From positions 37,781,501-37,845,500 of the forward strand of contig CP136898.1 of NCBI GenBank assembly GCA_034359265.1: a stretch of 64,000 bases of DNA, given 5' to 3'. The position numbers and the translations under genes were made by a program. Positions within the stretch are counted from its first letter, which is position 1; the number at the start of each line of letters is the position of its first letter. The notes below the pieces were generated by a model. It was not told the origin of the DNA, did not search any database, and was given only the letters and a program-made list of their open reading frames with translations. This DNA is from Canna indica (taxonomy: Eukaryota > Streptophyta > Magnoliopsida > Zingiberales > Cannaceae). Positions 44,401-57,083 of this stretch are shown here, one piece after another.

Positions 44401-44973
44401 ACCCACTTCCCCATCGAATGGTCCACGGCAAAAAGAAAATTGAATCTACACCGACCAACTCAGCGATCGGCGGCTCCCTAGAAGCTCCCTTCATCACACG
44501 AACGAGCGCCTTTTTTCACCATGATGTCTCCCAAAAACGAGGAGGCGAAGACCAACCAGCAGCCGCCACGCAGGGTGAGAAGATCTCCATTAGAGAAACC
44601 GCCATACTATGCATGGAAGCCGAGAAGGCGCATGTTAAACACGACAAAAGTATTGATTTGATGTACTCTGAAGTAACACAAAGAGTTGCCACGTGCTTGC
44701 TAGAATTAACGCACAAACCACTTGTGGCAGCCCGACACCTCTCAAGCCTTCCATGTCACTGTGGCCGACCTCAGCTACCTCAGCTTCCTTGATCATTCTT
44801 TTCAGCACAGCTCCAGCGGTCGATAAGACCGACATCCTCTCCCTGGTCACCCATTATGGCCTGGCCAACTCGTCCGAGGTATCCCTAAAGGACACCTAAA
44901 CATCAAGAAAAAGACGTACACAACTCAAGCGCTCAGCACGTAGTCTTCGAAAACTCCGACCAAGCTCGGGGGT
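44401..44973 (+). other. Tat 3' untranslated region before the 3' LTR
   Basis: Upstream region of the antisense gene and, on the plus strand, the end of the internal region, closing with the purine-rich CCAAGCTCGGGGG at the LTR border. Reading frames on either strand are short and I do not assign genes. Confidence 0.5.
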
Positions 44974-45419
44974 TGTGGATTGGACTAGAACTATTGGGCC
45001 CAACCGAACTAGACCTAGCAGTGCCCATTCAATTCGAACAAAACCACGCGGCTTCGCCCAAGCAACGCCCTTGAGCCAGACTCAAGCCAAGTCAAACAGC
45101 TCTATTTGGGGGACCCACCTGGTCGAACATGGACTCCTACGTCCTCCCTTATCACGAGGGATATGTCATAATAAAACTGTCATCTCCAAGATTTGTCTCG
45201 ATCCATTCTGGGCAATAATCCTAGCGAGACTACCGGGCAGCATGATCACCTCCACCTGCAATATATACAGACGCGGCGTACGTACCCAAGTAACCCTAAG
45301 TTCCAATTTCCATAACCTCCACCTTGGAGTCACCCTAACTTGGGATTCAGAGTGTCTTTGCACACCCCCCCGCTGGACACCATACCAGACCGGAAGACCC
45401 CGACTCTCAAACAAGAACA
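44974..45419 (+). mobile_element. 3' LTR of the Tat element
   Basis: It starts TGTGGATTGGACTAGAAC after the purine tract and ends ACAAGAACA. It matches the 5' LTR at 29583, minus about 50 bp. The CACTA element at 45454 begins 34 bp beyond. Confidence 0.85.
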
Positions 45420-46373
45420 ACTAACCAATCAAGTTTAATGAAGGAGAAATCATCACTACTCGAATTGTCGTAATCACCGACGTCTTAAGCTGTGGCTGAT
45501 CCGTCGGTGATAACTATCACGGACGGCACTGGCCGTGGCAACAAGCCGTCACTGATGTGTGCGTCTCAAATAAGTTCTGACGGTGTCTCTTGACCGTCAC
45601 AAGTAATCATCAGCGACAGTCATGGGCACTGTCATTGATTTTAACACATCAGTGATGGCTGTAGGTGATTGTCACGGATACCAACACATCAGTCACGGCC
45701 CGGGGCCGTCGATGATACTATTAGCAACAGTGACATTTGGTGCTACCCAGGCCATCAGTCATGCCTTCAGCCACGGCTTAGTGACGTATACGGCTCTCAC
45801 TAATACCAACACATCAGCCACGGCCCAAGGCCATCTGTGATACTATTAGCAACCGTGATATTTGGTGCTGCCCAGCCATCAGCCATTTACGATAAGCCTT
45901 TAGCCATGGCTTAGTGACGGTGGCCGTGGGTAAGCCGTGGCTGAAGGTATATCCTATAACTGAAAAAATAAAATTTTTATAAATTCCTGTATACAATAAT
46001 ATTTATAGATTACAATCTATTTTCAATCACATATTACAATCAGAAAACATCATACACATGTATTTGAAACCAAACATACAAGTTTTACATAAATATCATC
46101 AATCTAAGCCTCAAACCGAGGCAAACAATTATCAAAATATCATATATATACAACCATAAGTATATAAACAATTATATGTATACAAACAAGTATCAAAATA
46201 TAAACAAAATACAATAAATCAAAATCTCAGGGCTACGGTGGAGGCGGTGGAGTCGATAATGACTGGGTCGGGAGCATCAACTGGGTCGAGGAGGACGACG
46301 ACTACGACATCATAGGTAGAAGGCCAGAGTGAGACGCAACCTGAGTGAGCAGTGCCTACATGCTCTGCATTGT

Positions 46374-47830
46374 CTATCTCAACTCTGCATTCATCCGTCT
46401 ATGCTCCTCCATCACCAGCCTCTGCACCTCCATCGCCTGTCTCTGGTGGGTGAACTTCGACTCAAAGGCTGCTATCCGGCTCTGGTCCTGCACCCGGGAT
46501 GTCAAGGGCCGCTCACCCGTAGCCAAAGGGGTCAGTGCCCCAAGTGAACCGAGCACGGCACGTGCATGGCCACTGTCTGCAAAGCCATAAACACGGCCAT
46601 GCTCCCAGCCACCTGCGGCCTCCACCCAAGCTCCTGCGTCGAACTCCTCCGGTGTGCCTCCACACTTGATCACAGTCCTCGTGTAAGTTTCGTACACGTG
46701 TTTATATTTTAAATATATATAAACTATAAATAAAAATTGTGTAAATCAAATAGACATATATAAATACTTACCATTATGATCGAGGCTCTGCTATCAATTT
46801 AGTCCCTCGCTCCTCGTCGACGATGGTGGGTGCGCTCAAACACCTCCATCATCAACAGGCGTTGGACGGTGCCGTCCTCTACCACTCGCGTCTTACATTA
46901 GAAAACAAATACATTAATATCATTATACACAATATATAATTTAATTAAAAATAATTCAATTATACATACCATACGACGCTCATGAACCGCAAAAGAGATG
47001 GAGCCACTAATGTGGCGCACTCCCGTGCCGTCCCCCCCGGACATGCGGTTTCTCGACGCAGTTCGGGAGACCTCATGCTACTCAGGTGTGTCCCACCGCT
47101 CAACGAGCTAGTACCACACAGGGCCAAGAATCCACTTGGGAGCATGTCCCCGAGTTTGCCCTATCTGTGTGGCCCACAGTCGTCTCATCACGGTCTTACG
47201 GGCCTGCTGAAGCAGCCCGTTATAGCGAGCGTGGGCAACATGCTCCCATGCAGCCTCAACAAAAGTGGTCCGGTCCTCCGGCCATGTATAATGAGCCTGC
47301 AAAAAAAAAATTATTATTACCGATCAATATTTAACATTAATATTAATTTAATAAATATACTTACCGTGAACTCTCGCCATAATAAATCCATATGCTCATG
47401 AGGCATGTGAGACCATGTAGGCCATGCCCCGTGCATAAACTTCCAAATCGTCACCGCTATTGTGCGAGGGACGTCCGCCTGCTTAAATCTGCACCAAATA
47501 TAAATTCATTTTATGATATTTTGAAATAAATAAATTATAAGAAATAATTGATGCATATACTTACCGTCTTCCGCGTACAGTAATTGCTCTGCACAGAACT
47601 CTCTCGGGTGGTGGAGGGAGAATTCTGTTAGGCCCTCGTGGCCTACGTCTCGAAGACGACGGTCTTGGATCTGCAGAGGGTAGCGGAGGGATGGTAGCTG
47701 GAGGTGAGGGGATGGTGGCCAGATCAGGTGGGGAATGGTGGCCGGAGGTGGGATGATGGTGGTGGAAGGCAAAGGGTTAGTAGGTACAGGTGGGGCGGGT
47801 GGTAATCATCGGGGGATCCTACGAGGAATG
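46374..47830 (-). pseudogene. TnpA-like gene (Transposase_24), decayed
   Basis: On the minus strand exons are visible at about 47830-47570 (Pro-rich start, RATRPNRILPPP), 47490-47365 (MHGAWPTWSHMPHEHMD.L in frame pieces), 47300-46975 (AHYTWPEDRTTFVEAAWEHV, then HARYNGLLQQARKTVMRRLW) and 46910-46800. The last exon is 46697-46374 (TYTRTVIKCGGTPEEFDAGA, then GGWEHGRVYGFADSGHARAV and a helical Q/E-rich end). It agrees exon by exon with the gene at 22.4-24.0 kb but has several frame breaks. An intron donor after REFT (GTAAGT) is intact here, which explains the GC donor in the other copy. Confidence 0.8.
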
Positions 47831-47949
47831 CCTCATCGGGAACTGATATCTCGAACCATAGCTGAAAAAATTTAATATAATTAGATTATATATAATAGAT
47901 TAATAGATATATTTAATAATTGAATATATACTTCACATTTACAATTATT

Positions 47950-50760
47950 CGTCATCGTCATTATCATCATCCGTGTAATACTCTTCTTCTTGTTCTTCTG
48001 TATCGGAATCTTGAAATTCTTCTTCTTCTCCCTCATCACCATTATGTCCTTCCTCAACTTCATTATCGTCGTCATCAACGTATTCTAATTTCAATTTAAC
48101 TAACTATGTGTCATCATCATCGAGTATTGGACTAACTCGTTCCACTTCGGAAGGATCTTCTTCTTGATAGAAGTCATCTGCTGGCTCATTCTCTCCAACT
48201 ACTGTGTCAAGTTTTCCTCTGGCTTTAGTCTTACAGACTACACGACAATCTGCCCTATCTTTCTTGCGAGACGGATACTGCATATAATATACTTGTTCAG
48301 CTTGAGATGCCAATGTAAATGGCTCATTTGAAGCCAATTTTGATTTGTAATTGACCTCGACCAGCTGTTTATACTTTGGATGAACTCTCATGCCCCTATC
48401 GGTTTTATCGAACCAATGACATTTAAAAAGGGCAACTGATTTACATCCGAAAAATTGCAATTCTATGACTTCTTCCAATAGTCCGTAAAAGTCAACATCA
48501 CATTCAGCATACGTTGTCCCTTTGACGCAGACCCCGACATTCATAGTCTTTTTTGTAGATGAATATTCAAGTGTGTGAAATTTATATCCATTAACAAAAT
48601 AACCATTATAACATTGTACATGTCGTGCCGGTCCACTACACGTATTCAACGAACCCCAAATCCTATCATGTAGATGATCTCGAAACACGACCGGAAGCAA
48701 TCTCTGCATGAATACATGACAATCGTGGCTCTTCATCCCCGATATTTTGCATTCATCGACGTTTACACATCGAGATAAGTTTGAGGCATATCCATCGGGT
48801 AATCTGAGTTTTTGATCCATTGATACATATCTTTCATCTGTTGTTTATTTAACACAAACGACGCCTTTGGCTTATGAAGTCGTCCGTTGACCTCTTGCAA
48901 CGCTAACTCAGGCCTCTCACAAAGTATTTTTGCATCATGTCGGGCCTTCACAATATCTTTAGTTTTGCCGAAAATATCCATCACAGTGTTAAAAATATTA
49001 TCAAACACATTCTTTTCAATGTGCATGACGTCCAAATTATGTCGAATCAGTAATGAATTTCAATACGGCAATTCCCAAAAGATACTTTTTTCACCCAGTT
49101 ATGTGTTTGACCAAAGCCTAAAATTCTTACATTCCGACCAAAAGTAATCTCTGGAAGCAATTCAACACGTGCTAACATCTATTCACCAAACAACATCGGT
49201 AGTGGCTCATCTCTTTCGACTCTACCCTTGGTAAATTTGTCACGATTCCTTCGATATTGATGGTTAGACAGTAGGAACCGGCAATGACAATCAAAGAAGG
49301 AAATTTTCCGACCGTTCTCAAGACTGAAGGATTTTGAGTGTTCCATGCAATACGGGCAAGAGAGTCACCCATGCGTGCTCCAACCAGACAACATGCCATA
49401 GGCCGGGAAATCATTGATTGTCCATAATATAGTAGCTCGTAAAGTGGAGTTTTGCTTCAGGTGACAATCATAAGTGACAGCTCCCTCAACCGACAATGTT
49501 TTCAGTTAATCAATTAGGGGTCGGAGAAACACGATAATTTCTTTGCGGGGACCCTTTGGACCCGAAATAATCATCGAAAGATAGATAAATTTATCTTTCA
49601 TACACATTGAGGGCGGCAAATTATAAACTATTAACAACACTGGCCATACTGAATACGGAGTTGCCGAATTACCAAACGGATTAAAACCATCCGTGCACAA
49701 TCACAACCTGATATTTCTAGTATCCCTAGAAAATAAAGGATAAAACCTACCCAAATATTTCCATGCTTCACCGTCGGATGGATGAGTCATTACTGTATCA
49801 TCACGACTTCTTACATGCCAACTCATACAGGGGACAGTCTTCTCCGACATGAATAACCTTGGAAGCCTCGGTGTCAGTGGAAAATACCAAAGCACCTTAA
49901 AGGGGATATATTTTTGTCAGACCGATTTCTTCTCCTTGTAACGAGGATGTTCACATACCGGGCACTGCTCTAATTGTGCATTTTCTTTATAATATAAAAT
50001 GCAATTATTTGGGCATGTATCTTTTCTTACCCAAGCCCTAATTTTCTCATCAACTTTTTTGTCTTAGAAAAAGTTGGCTCAAACTTGTTATTTGGAGGTA
50101 GCATACCATTGATAAAGTCTGCAATCCGATCAAACACAACCCCACTGATATTACAATCAGACTTGATATTTAGGAGTTGCGTCATTGCCGAAAATCTTGT
50201 ATAATTAGGATAATTCTCATACAAAGGTTCATTGGCAGCTTTCAACATCTCGTAAAATTCTATAGCCTCCTTATTTGGCAATTCAATCTGTATCGCAGGT
50301 TATTTTTCAGTGACTTCAACTATCGTAGTATCTGGTGGCACTACCGTCTCAATAACTGACTCAATATTATTATTTAAATGGAATTGTCCTCCAAGACTAT
50401 CCAAAATCATTGTTCTATAAGGATTAAGTAGATTGGAAGAAGAAACACCAATAAAAGAAGATTCACCATGAGTTTGGACAACAAGATTGCTTGACGTCTC
50501 GACTTGGCATGACTCTTCGTGACAATTCTATAGAAAATATCTTGGTGTGAATCCTTTTGTGTACAGATGCATTGTGACAATTTTTCGGTCCAAAAATCTT
50601 ATGTTCGAACATTTCTGGCATGGACATCGGATTTTATCACCACTAAGGAATTTTTGATTCGAGTAGGCGAAATTTAAGAAATTACGCATGCTCGAAATTC
50701 GTCTGTTATAGCTCCACGATGAATTTGTCGGTACATCCAACTTCGATCACCCGACACGTT
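47950..50760 (-). pseudogene. TNP2 transposase with DUF4218 and DUF4216, decayed
   Basis: Minus strand, in order: transposase-associated domain at 50750-50530 (CQKCSNIRFLDRKIVTMHLY); linker at 50281-50027 (EFYEMLKAANEPLYENYP, FINGMLPPNNKF); Transposase_21 core pieces at 49895-49500 (CMSWHVRSRDDTVMTHP, MHPSDGEAWKYL, SPSMCMKDKFIYLSMIISGP) and 49414-49172. The next frame at 49035-48763 opens MDVMHIEKNVFDNIFNTVMD. A 238-codon frame (48820-48104) then carries DUF4218 (SHDCHVFMQRLLPVVFRD) and DUF4216 (VCVKGTTYAECDVDFYGL, FKCHWFDKTDRGMRVHPKY). The acidic tail continues past a TAG to about 47950. At least eight stops or shifts are seen. TNP2-type proteins are the catalytic transposases of CACTA elements. 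Confidence 0.88.
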
Positions 50761-50835
50761 CTATCAAAAAGTGGGCAATATCTTCAGTTAATGTCTTTAG
50801 GTGGGATGGTCCTAGCTATTCCATTCGAGATTCAT

Positions 50836-51021
50836 GTTATTCATATTGCACTTAGTATTTCTTTTATTCATTAACTTCATTCTAAATTTTGGCAGCATCT
50901 CCCTATAGTTCTCCGAATACGCATATCATCTGGGCGCGTATCGGAGAACAAGGGAGATACAAGCCAAAATTTAAAAATGAATAATGACTAAAAGAAATAA
51001 ACTAAGTACAATATAAATAAC
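50836..51021. repeat. Long inverted-repeat hairpin in CACTA leader
   Basis: The arms GTTATTCATATTGCACTTAG and ACTAAGTACAATATAAATAAC pair over about 90 bp. It lies about 80 bp upstream of the TNP2 start on the minus strand. Confidence 0.85.
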
Positions 51022-51207
51022 TATGTTCCCAAATTATCCAATTAGGGACAATTCAAGGGTTATACGTCGTATAAAAGATCATTAACTTCGTTTACACGAA
51101 CATACAACTCCCGAACGGATCTAAGGTTTTGCAAACTTAATACTTGACTTGTCAATGTGTACGTGAAAAGTATCAACTCGTCTTGATTTTTTTCTAAATT
51201 TATGGAT

Positions 51208-51290
51208 GCCGGTGCGAGTCCATAGTGGACGATTCCGCGCGAGTCCACAGTGGACGATTCCGGGGCGAGTCCTCAGTAGACAATTCCATT
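51208..51290. repeat. Short 26-bp minisatellite array
   Basis: About three copies of GCGAGTCCACAGTGGACGAT plus TCCG. It is the contracted version of the leader array in the other copies. Confidence 0.75.
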
Positions 51291-52435
51291 AATACTAATT
51301 AATTAATATTAAACTAGTTTCATTAAACTAATTTCATTAATTAACCTAAAAATAATTAAACCCTAATCAACATTAACCATTAATTAATATTAACCAAACT
51401 AATTATCTAATTAACAATTAATTTCTAATAATTAACAATAAAAAATTAAAAAAAAAAATTATATGATATAATTAAACCCTAATCAAACTATGATTACCCT
51501 AATCACACTTTGATTAGGGGTTAATTAAACCCTAATCAAGTAATTGATTAGGGTTTAATTAACCTTAATCATGCATCAATAGTAGCTGGCATCACTGTCG
51601 GCTACTGTTTTCATTGGGGCCGATTACCATCGGCCCCAAATCATGGCGCCGACGTGTAGACGCCGGCGCAGAGAGGGTCGGATCGATGTCGGTGCGGGGC
51701 AGTGAGATGCATGGAGGGCGGCGACAATAGGCGAGAGAGGAGGAGATGCATACCGAAAGGGAGGGTCACTGGTGGCGACTAACGACAGCGGCAGCAGGCA
51801 GTGATGGACGGTGGCGGCAACAGGCGACAACGGCGAGCAAAGAAGAAAGAGGAAGAAGAGGAAGAAAGAGGAAGGGTCGGGCGTGAACGCAAATAAAAAG
51901 GATTTTCACCGACGGCTCGCAAGCCGTCGGAACACTATGGATTTATAATTTTATTATCACCGACAGCTATCTCAGCCGTCGGTGAAGAGTGTTTTAATTT
52001 TCATGGGCTGCATTCATGCCATTAATTAATAAGCAACGGCCGCTTCCAGTCGTAGCTAATGACTTATTCATATCACCAACGGCGCTAGGGCCCCCGCTAA
52101 GTCAAGGCTAATAACTTATTTTATTTCGTGCCCCGTGCGTGCCATCAACTATGAGCGATGGCTATATGCGGGCGTATGCTAGCCGTGACTGATTTGGTAA
52201 TTCATATCACCAACGGCTCTAGCGCCCCCGCTAAGCCGTGGCTAATAACTTATTTTATTTCGCGCCCCTTGCGTGCCATCAACTATGCGTGACGACTCTA
52301 TGTGGTCGTATGCGAGCTGCGGCTGATTTGGTTACATCAACCAGGGCCACTATGGCCAACGCAAAGCCGTGAATTATTCTGACGGTCGAAGCGGCCGTCG
52401 GTGATTCTCGTGGCTGATGTGGTATATTAGTAGTG

Positions 52436-54095
52436 CGTAAAGAAGGTGATCATCAGTCTCATCAGTTATCGTGCAGAGCAAGCATTGTGGATCCGCCTAA
52501 ATTCCTCGTGCAATGAGTTGATCTTTTGTTTGTAGTCTTCGCTTGTTTGCTAACCAATAACCAATTCATTACTGATATGCCTTCATGAATGAAAGTATGT
52601 CATACGAATTTTTCTTAAGATCAGTGACACCAAGAAAAGTTAGTAACTTGTAGAGTGAGTTTGTAGTAAAATGTCCATTGTTGTTCCATTTCCAAGGGAC
52701 TATGTCGTCTCCTCCTTTATGCAGAAATGGAGCTAGGTCATGAACAACTCTAACTATAGTATCCAGTGGAACAAAATTGTTGAAGTCGATGTTCGAGCCC
52801 ACAATATTTCCTTGGTTGTTGATTTGTTTAGAGTTGTCGATTGTGATGCCGGGGGAAGCAGCCACTGCAAATAGCTTTGGGGTATTTGTCTCTTAGTGTA
52901 GTGTCGTAGAACCACAGATCCAATTAGAGACGGATACTAGAGCCATTCCCGACTTGAGAGTGGATTGAGCTCTTGAAAATATCTATATATTTCATGTTGT
53001 CCTTCTAAATTGGAGAGAGATTTGTTCTAGGTGTAGTTGATAGGGAAGTAATCATCGGATGAAGCAAGGATATTAGATTGACCCAGACCATTCCCTTTTT
53101 CCGAGTTAGTTTCCATATATAACCATGCTCCCAACCGGGCTTTATTGTGTTGCTGCATGCTTAGCAAGCCAAGTCCCCCCTTTGTTTTTCTTGCAGTAAT
53201 AGTATCCCAATTGACGAGGTATTTTCCATTTAGTCCTTCCCTTTTGCAGCCGATCCAAAGAAATGTCTTTCGCCTTTTGTCAGTCAGTCGAATAACCTGG
53301 TTGGCGCTTGGAAGATTGAGAAGACGTAAGCTACTTGGCTAGTAAGCACACTATTAATCAAGGTAATCATGTCATCTCTTGAGAGAAGGGATCCATGCTA
53401 GGAGGCTAGCACCTTATCGATTTTTATGATGACTTTCACCTAGTGCTCCTTGTGTAATCGTCCCATCCTTAAAGGTAACGCAAGATAGGTAATGGGAAAA
53501 TTGCTTGGCGTATACTGCAAGATAGACATTTCTTCGCGAGCCAAATGTTCATTTCCTAAAGAATGGAGGACTCTGGTTTTCTCTATATTTATCTTCAAAC
53601 CTGAAAAGAGTTCGAAGCATTTCAACAACAATTTTAGCTGCTTGAGGTGATAGGCCGAGGTGCTACTGAAAATGATGAGATCATCAATGAAAGAGATGTG
53701 GATGATTCCCTCTAGTAAGTGGCCCTCTAGAGCACCTTTGATGTGGCCTTTGAAAATAGCTCTATGCATTAGCTTGGATATAGTGTCCATGCCAGATTAA
53801 AGATGAACGGAGAGAGAGGATTAACTTGCCTTAAGCCTCTCTTGTGCATAAACGAGCGGCCTATCGAGCCATTTATGAGTAAGGAGGATATGAAAGTGTT
53901 GAGCAATAAGATAACCCATGTGATCCAATTGTTCGAAAACCCTCTGGCAACCATAAGATCCGATATAAAAGTCTAGTTCACTGTATTAAAAGCTTTCTCA
54001 AAGTCAACCTTTATCTTGCAAAAGGCTTCAGATGGTCTCAAAGATAGTCATATAGCACTCAAGACTACTACGACCAGCGATGAAGGCACCTGCAC
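52436..54095 (-). pseudogene. LINE (non-LTR) retrotransposon remnant, RT and zf-RVT
   Basis: On the minus strand, from the right: GAFIAGRSS and KVDFEKAFNTVN in pieces at 54085-53970. Next is ARGFSNNWITWVILLLNTFI and HKRGLRQVNPLSPFIFNLAW at 53954-53790 (family: RGLRQGDPLSP). SFIDDLIIFSSTSAYHLKQL with the DD active-site pair follows, and FSGLKINIEKTRVL, in a 116-codon frame (53790-53440). A zf-RVT-like end (DDIVPWKWNNNGHFTTNSLY) is at 52770-52600. The endonuclease half is missing. The right end joins a Tat LTR fragment and the left end abuts the CACTA element. Stops and frameshifts are many. Confidence 0.85.
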
Positions 54096-54390
54096 TGGAC
54101 TAGTACTTTTAGGCCCGGTCGGATTAGGCCCAGCAGCGGCCCGCACTCCTAAACCCAATTCGAGCTAGACCTAATGGTTTCGCCCGGGGGCTCCACCCGA
54201 CCATACAAGGACATCCACGACCTCCTTAATTACGAGGGATACACCATTACGAGTTTGTTATCTCCGAGATCAGTCTCGACCCATTCAGAGCAATATCCCC
54301 GTGAGATTGATGGGCAGAGTCATTATCTCCACCTGCAATAAGTACAGACATAGCACGCCTCAGGTAACCTAAGATTTGAATTGCTTAGAT
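54096..54390 (+). mobile_element. Tat-type LTR fragment
   Basis: It begins TGGACTAGTACTTTTAGGC and follows the LTR at 18703 in order (ATTACGAGGGATAC, GATCAGTCTCGACCCATTC, CCACCTGCAATA, CACGCCTCAGGTAACC). It breaks off near 54390. It may be solo; no internal Tat sequence is next to it. Confidence 0.7.
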
Positions 54391-55050
54391 ATATTACTTG
54401 CTTACTTTCTCACCATCTAAGCATATTTGAATCAAACACTAATTATAAGACATTGACATAGGTTGGAATTCAAATTAGTTATGTTTAAACTTGGATTGAA
54501 TTAAATCACCTTAGACTCACACTATTCAAATTACTTGCTTTATTGTGATATTGAGTCTGCAATCAACTCATAATCTAGTCCAACGTGATAGGACTAAACA
54601 CATGGAAGTTGCTACACATTTCATAATGGAGAAGTTTGAAAGTGATTTGATCTATACTCCTTATGTATCTACATAAGGCCAACAATCAGATGTCCTAACT
54701 AAGGGTTTGGTAAGCTCAGTGTTTTACAAAATTGTATGCAAGCTAGGGATGAAAATATATACTCCATGGCTTAAGGGAGAGTGTTGGAAATCCACGATTG
54801 ATTGCTAGAAATCAAGGATTGGAGATCACAAATATTCTGAATGATAATTGCTCTAAAAAATGCTATAATAAGGGAGAAGTAATTAAGAAATAAATTGTTG
54901 TAAATTAGGGAGGATTTTTATTTCCATTTTTTTTGTTTCCATATATAGGTCAATTTCCTTGAATAGATTAGCAATCTAATGTGAATATATATACATGCTT
55001 GTATCATATTTTGAGGTATGAAAAAGAATTTCAGTTTTCCTCCCTTCTTG
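54391..55050 (+). mobile_element. Ty1/copia 3' end and 3' LTR remnant
   Basis: At 54590-54780 the plus strand encodes the RNase H end of a copia pol: TKHMEVATHFIMEKFESDLI, YTPYVST, QQSDVLTKGLVSSVF, CKLGMKIYTPWLKG, with one stop. A purine tract (TTAAGGGAGAG) leads directly into an LTR starting TGTTGGAAATCCACG at 54782. The LTR end is not certain and is put near 55050. The 5' part and the 5' LTR are absent. Confidence 0.75.
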
Positions 55051-56248
55051 TTTGGAGCTAAGTGTTTGTGTTCTTATTTATTGTTCAATTTAATTTTTAT
55101 TTATTGTTCATTATTGTAAACTTTGAAGTGTGTATTTGACCTAGGTTACGCAGGTCAAGAGTCGAGTGGTTGCCTTGGTGTAGAGGCATAAATGGAAGGA
55201 ATAGTGCCCTCAAGCTAATCACATGTCGATGTATTGAGGGACTATTCAAGGGTAATGAATATAATGAGACAACTTTTCATCATATGTTGTATCTATAGCT
55301 GTTATTAGATTATGATGAACCCCATGAACTAGGACTATGATTCTAGGGCAATGAAAAGATAATGCTAGTAAAACTTAGATTCTTGAGGCCCTAGTTCTAA
55401 ATGTTCCTAGTCATAGGATCACCGAGTAGGGGATAGTGACTTCGGTAAGACTAGTATAATCGGTACATGCCCTATCGTAGGGGATAGTTGATCTCACAGT
55501 TACTTATGAGGTGTCATTAATGTACAAGTGTAAGTGCTTATTAGAGAATGAGTTCACTGAACGAACCCGCTCGATGAACGCCAAATGAAATCCTTACATG
55601 AGTGTCAATAGGTTGTTCCTCAAGTGATAGTAGGTGCAAGTAATCCTCGGATCTGAGGTTGTCATGATCATCTTGTGATTGATGATCTATCAGTTTGGTG
55701 TATTCCCTACATGGATCATAGAGTCATGTGTTGGTTACTCTGGGCATAATAAGGCTTTCATGGAGGTGGGTGAACAACCAACAAGGAGAATCCCTGGCCA
55801 GAGTAGATATGAAAGTTGGATAAGGGTTTTCGACTGTTCATGGTTGAGACAACAACTTGAGAGAGTGGAATACACATGAATCAGTATTAGGGTTTGACAT
55901 GACTTCGGTACCCTAGCCGCATTCAGGACATTGTGTAATCGAAGGATTTGATTGCACGAGAACTAATCACCAAAAGGCGTTCAATCCTTGTAAATTGAAC
56001 CTCACACTATCCTGGTAGTCATGACACGTTGCTAGACATCAATCTTGACTTGTGAGTGGAGTTACACACGACTACATCAAAAGGGATTTAGTGGTGGATC
56101 ATGAAAATTCGAATAGAAGGTGTTCTATCGAATTCAACTCTCCATTATGCATGACTCACTACTGGCTTAGTATGGGGCCCAATGGGTCACACAAAAACAA
56201 GCTTCCATCGTAACGGGCTTTATAGGATAAAGCTCGAATGTGACACTT
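55051..56248. other. Unassigned repeat-like sequence
   Basis: About 1.2 kb with no credible ORF, RNA gene or paired termini. Its style (short ordered phrases such as GGTCAAGAGTCGAGTGGTTGC, a TGTCATTAATG stretch) suggests an LTR or 3' region of an unidentified retroelement. Reading frames here are short and unconvincing. Confidence 0.35.
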
Positions 56249-57083
56249 CACTACTAGAAATGTAACTTTCACCGATGGCTATCACCGACGGCCGCTAAAG
56301 CCATCGGAACGAGCAACGGCTTTCTTACGGCCGCTCGAGCCGTTGCAAATGTACCAACATCTATAACAGCTTGCTTACGGCCGCCACCATCGCCACTTAT
56401 AAGTTGATGGTGCGCATGTAGCGCGCAAATGAAAAAATCTATCAGCAACGGCTTCATGAGGGCCACGTGGGTCATCGGTGACTTAATAATTCAATAGCAA
56501 CGGCTAACTTACGGCTTTTGCATCCGTCGCTCAAGAGTTGATAGCGCGCTCACGACGCAAAAATGAAAAAAATTATCACCAATGGCTTTGCGAGGGCTGC
56601 ATCGGTCATTGGTCATTTTATGTTTTATTTACAACGGCTCAGCAACGACTGACTCAGCCATCGATGATGGATGTTTTATTTGTGTTCACGCCCGCCCCCT
56701 TCTTTCTTCTTCATTCTTTCTCCTCCGCGCATTCTCGTTGCTGCTGTCGCCAGTCTTTGTCCCTCCTCCCGAATTCTTACTCTTCTCCGCCTTTGCTTCG
56801 ATGCCCTCCTCACTATTTTCCTCCTCTGCCTGCCGCCCGGCCGTCGTTGTCTTGTTGGGGCTGAAACCTTAGGGTTTCGGCCTTCGACGATTAGCATTGT
56901 ACCCGACGTCCGTCCAATGTCTGACATGGGACCGTCGACTCCGGCGAAGGATTTGGGGCCGAAGCCCCCATGAATGCAACAGTAGCCGGCTGCTGCCGAC
57001 TACTGTGTTATGGATTAAGGTTTAATTAAACCCTAATCACATTTGATTAGGGTTTAGTTAAACCCTAATCAAATATCATTCTC
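56249..57083 (+). mobile_element. CACTA element, 5' end fragment
   Basis: It starts CACTACTAGAAATGTAAC and has AGCAACGGC, CCGACGGC and GCCGTTGC repeats to about 56670. A TC-rich leader and a segment with GATTAGGGTTTAGTTAAACC end near 57083. It then joins copia DNA, so the rest of the element is deleted. It has no coding part; frames over the leader are artefacts. Confidence 0.8.

Larger units (their letters stand above)
29583..45419 (+). mobile_element. Tat-lineage Ty3/gypsy element without RT/integrase, heavily nested
   Basis: The two LTRs (29583-30079 and 44974-45419) start around TGTGGATTGGACTAGAAC (first base changed in the 5' copy) and end ACAAGAACA. The internal region has a PBS-like site, gag and protease on the plus strand, a 3' untranslated stretch with tandem repeats, and an antisense gene before the 3' LTR. 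Sequence goes from the protease linker (ending 33237) straight to 3' non-coding DNA, so RT, RNase H and integrase are absent. Subtracting the insertions (31868-32828 and 34131-42893) leaves an element of about 6.1 kb. No clear 5-bp target duplication could be read. Confidence 0.8.
45454..52435 (-). mobile_element. CACTA transposon, 6.98 kb, nearly complete but decayed
   Basis: The left (3') end is CACTACTCGAATTG and the right (5') end TATTAGTAGTG. The flanking triplets are CAT and CGT, one mismatch, so the duplication is only approximate. Subterminal repeats based on CCGACGGC, CAGCCACGGC and GTCACTGA-like units occur at 45475-45950 and 51900-52430. On the minus strand are the leader (telo-box-like DNA, short 26-bp array, hairpin), TNP2 with DUF4218 and DUF4216, then the TnpA-like gene. 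This is the fullest copy of the family in the window. Confidence 0.85.

Noticed and set aside
45451..52438. A clean target-site duplication for the 6.98 kb CACTA element
   Set aside because: The flanking triplets are CAT and CGT, which differ at one base; the boundaries rest on termini and subterminal repeats, not on a duplication.
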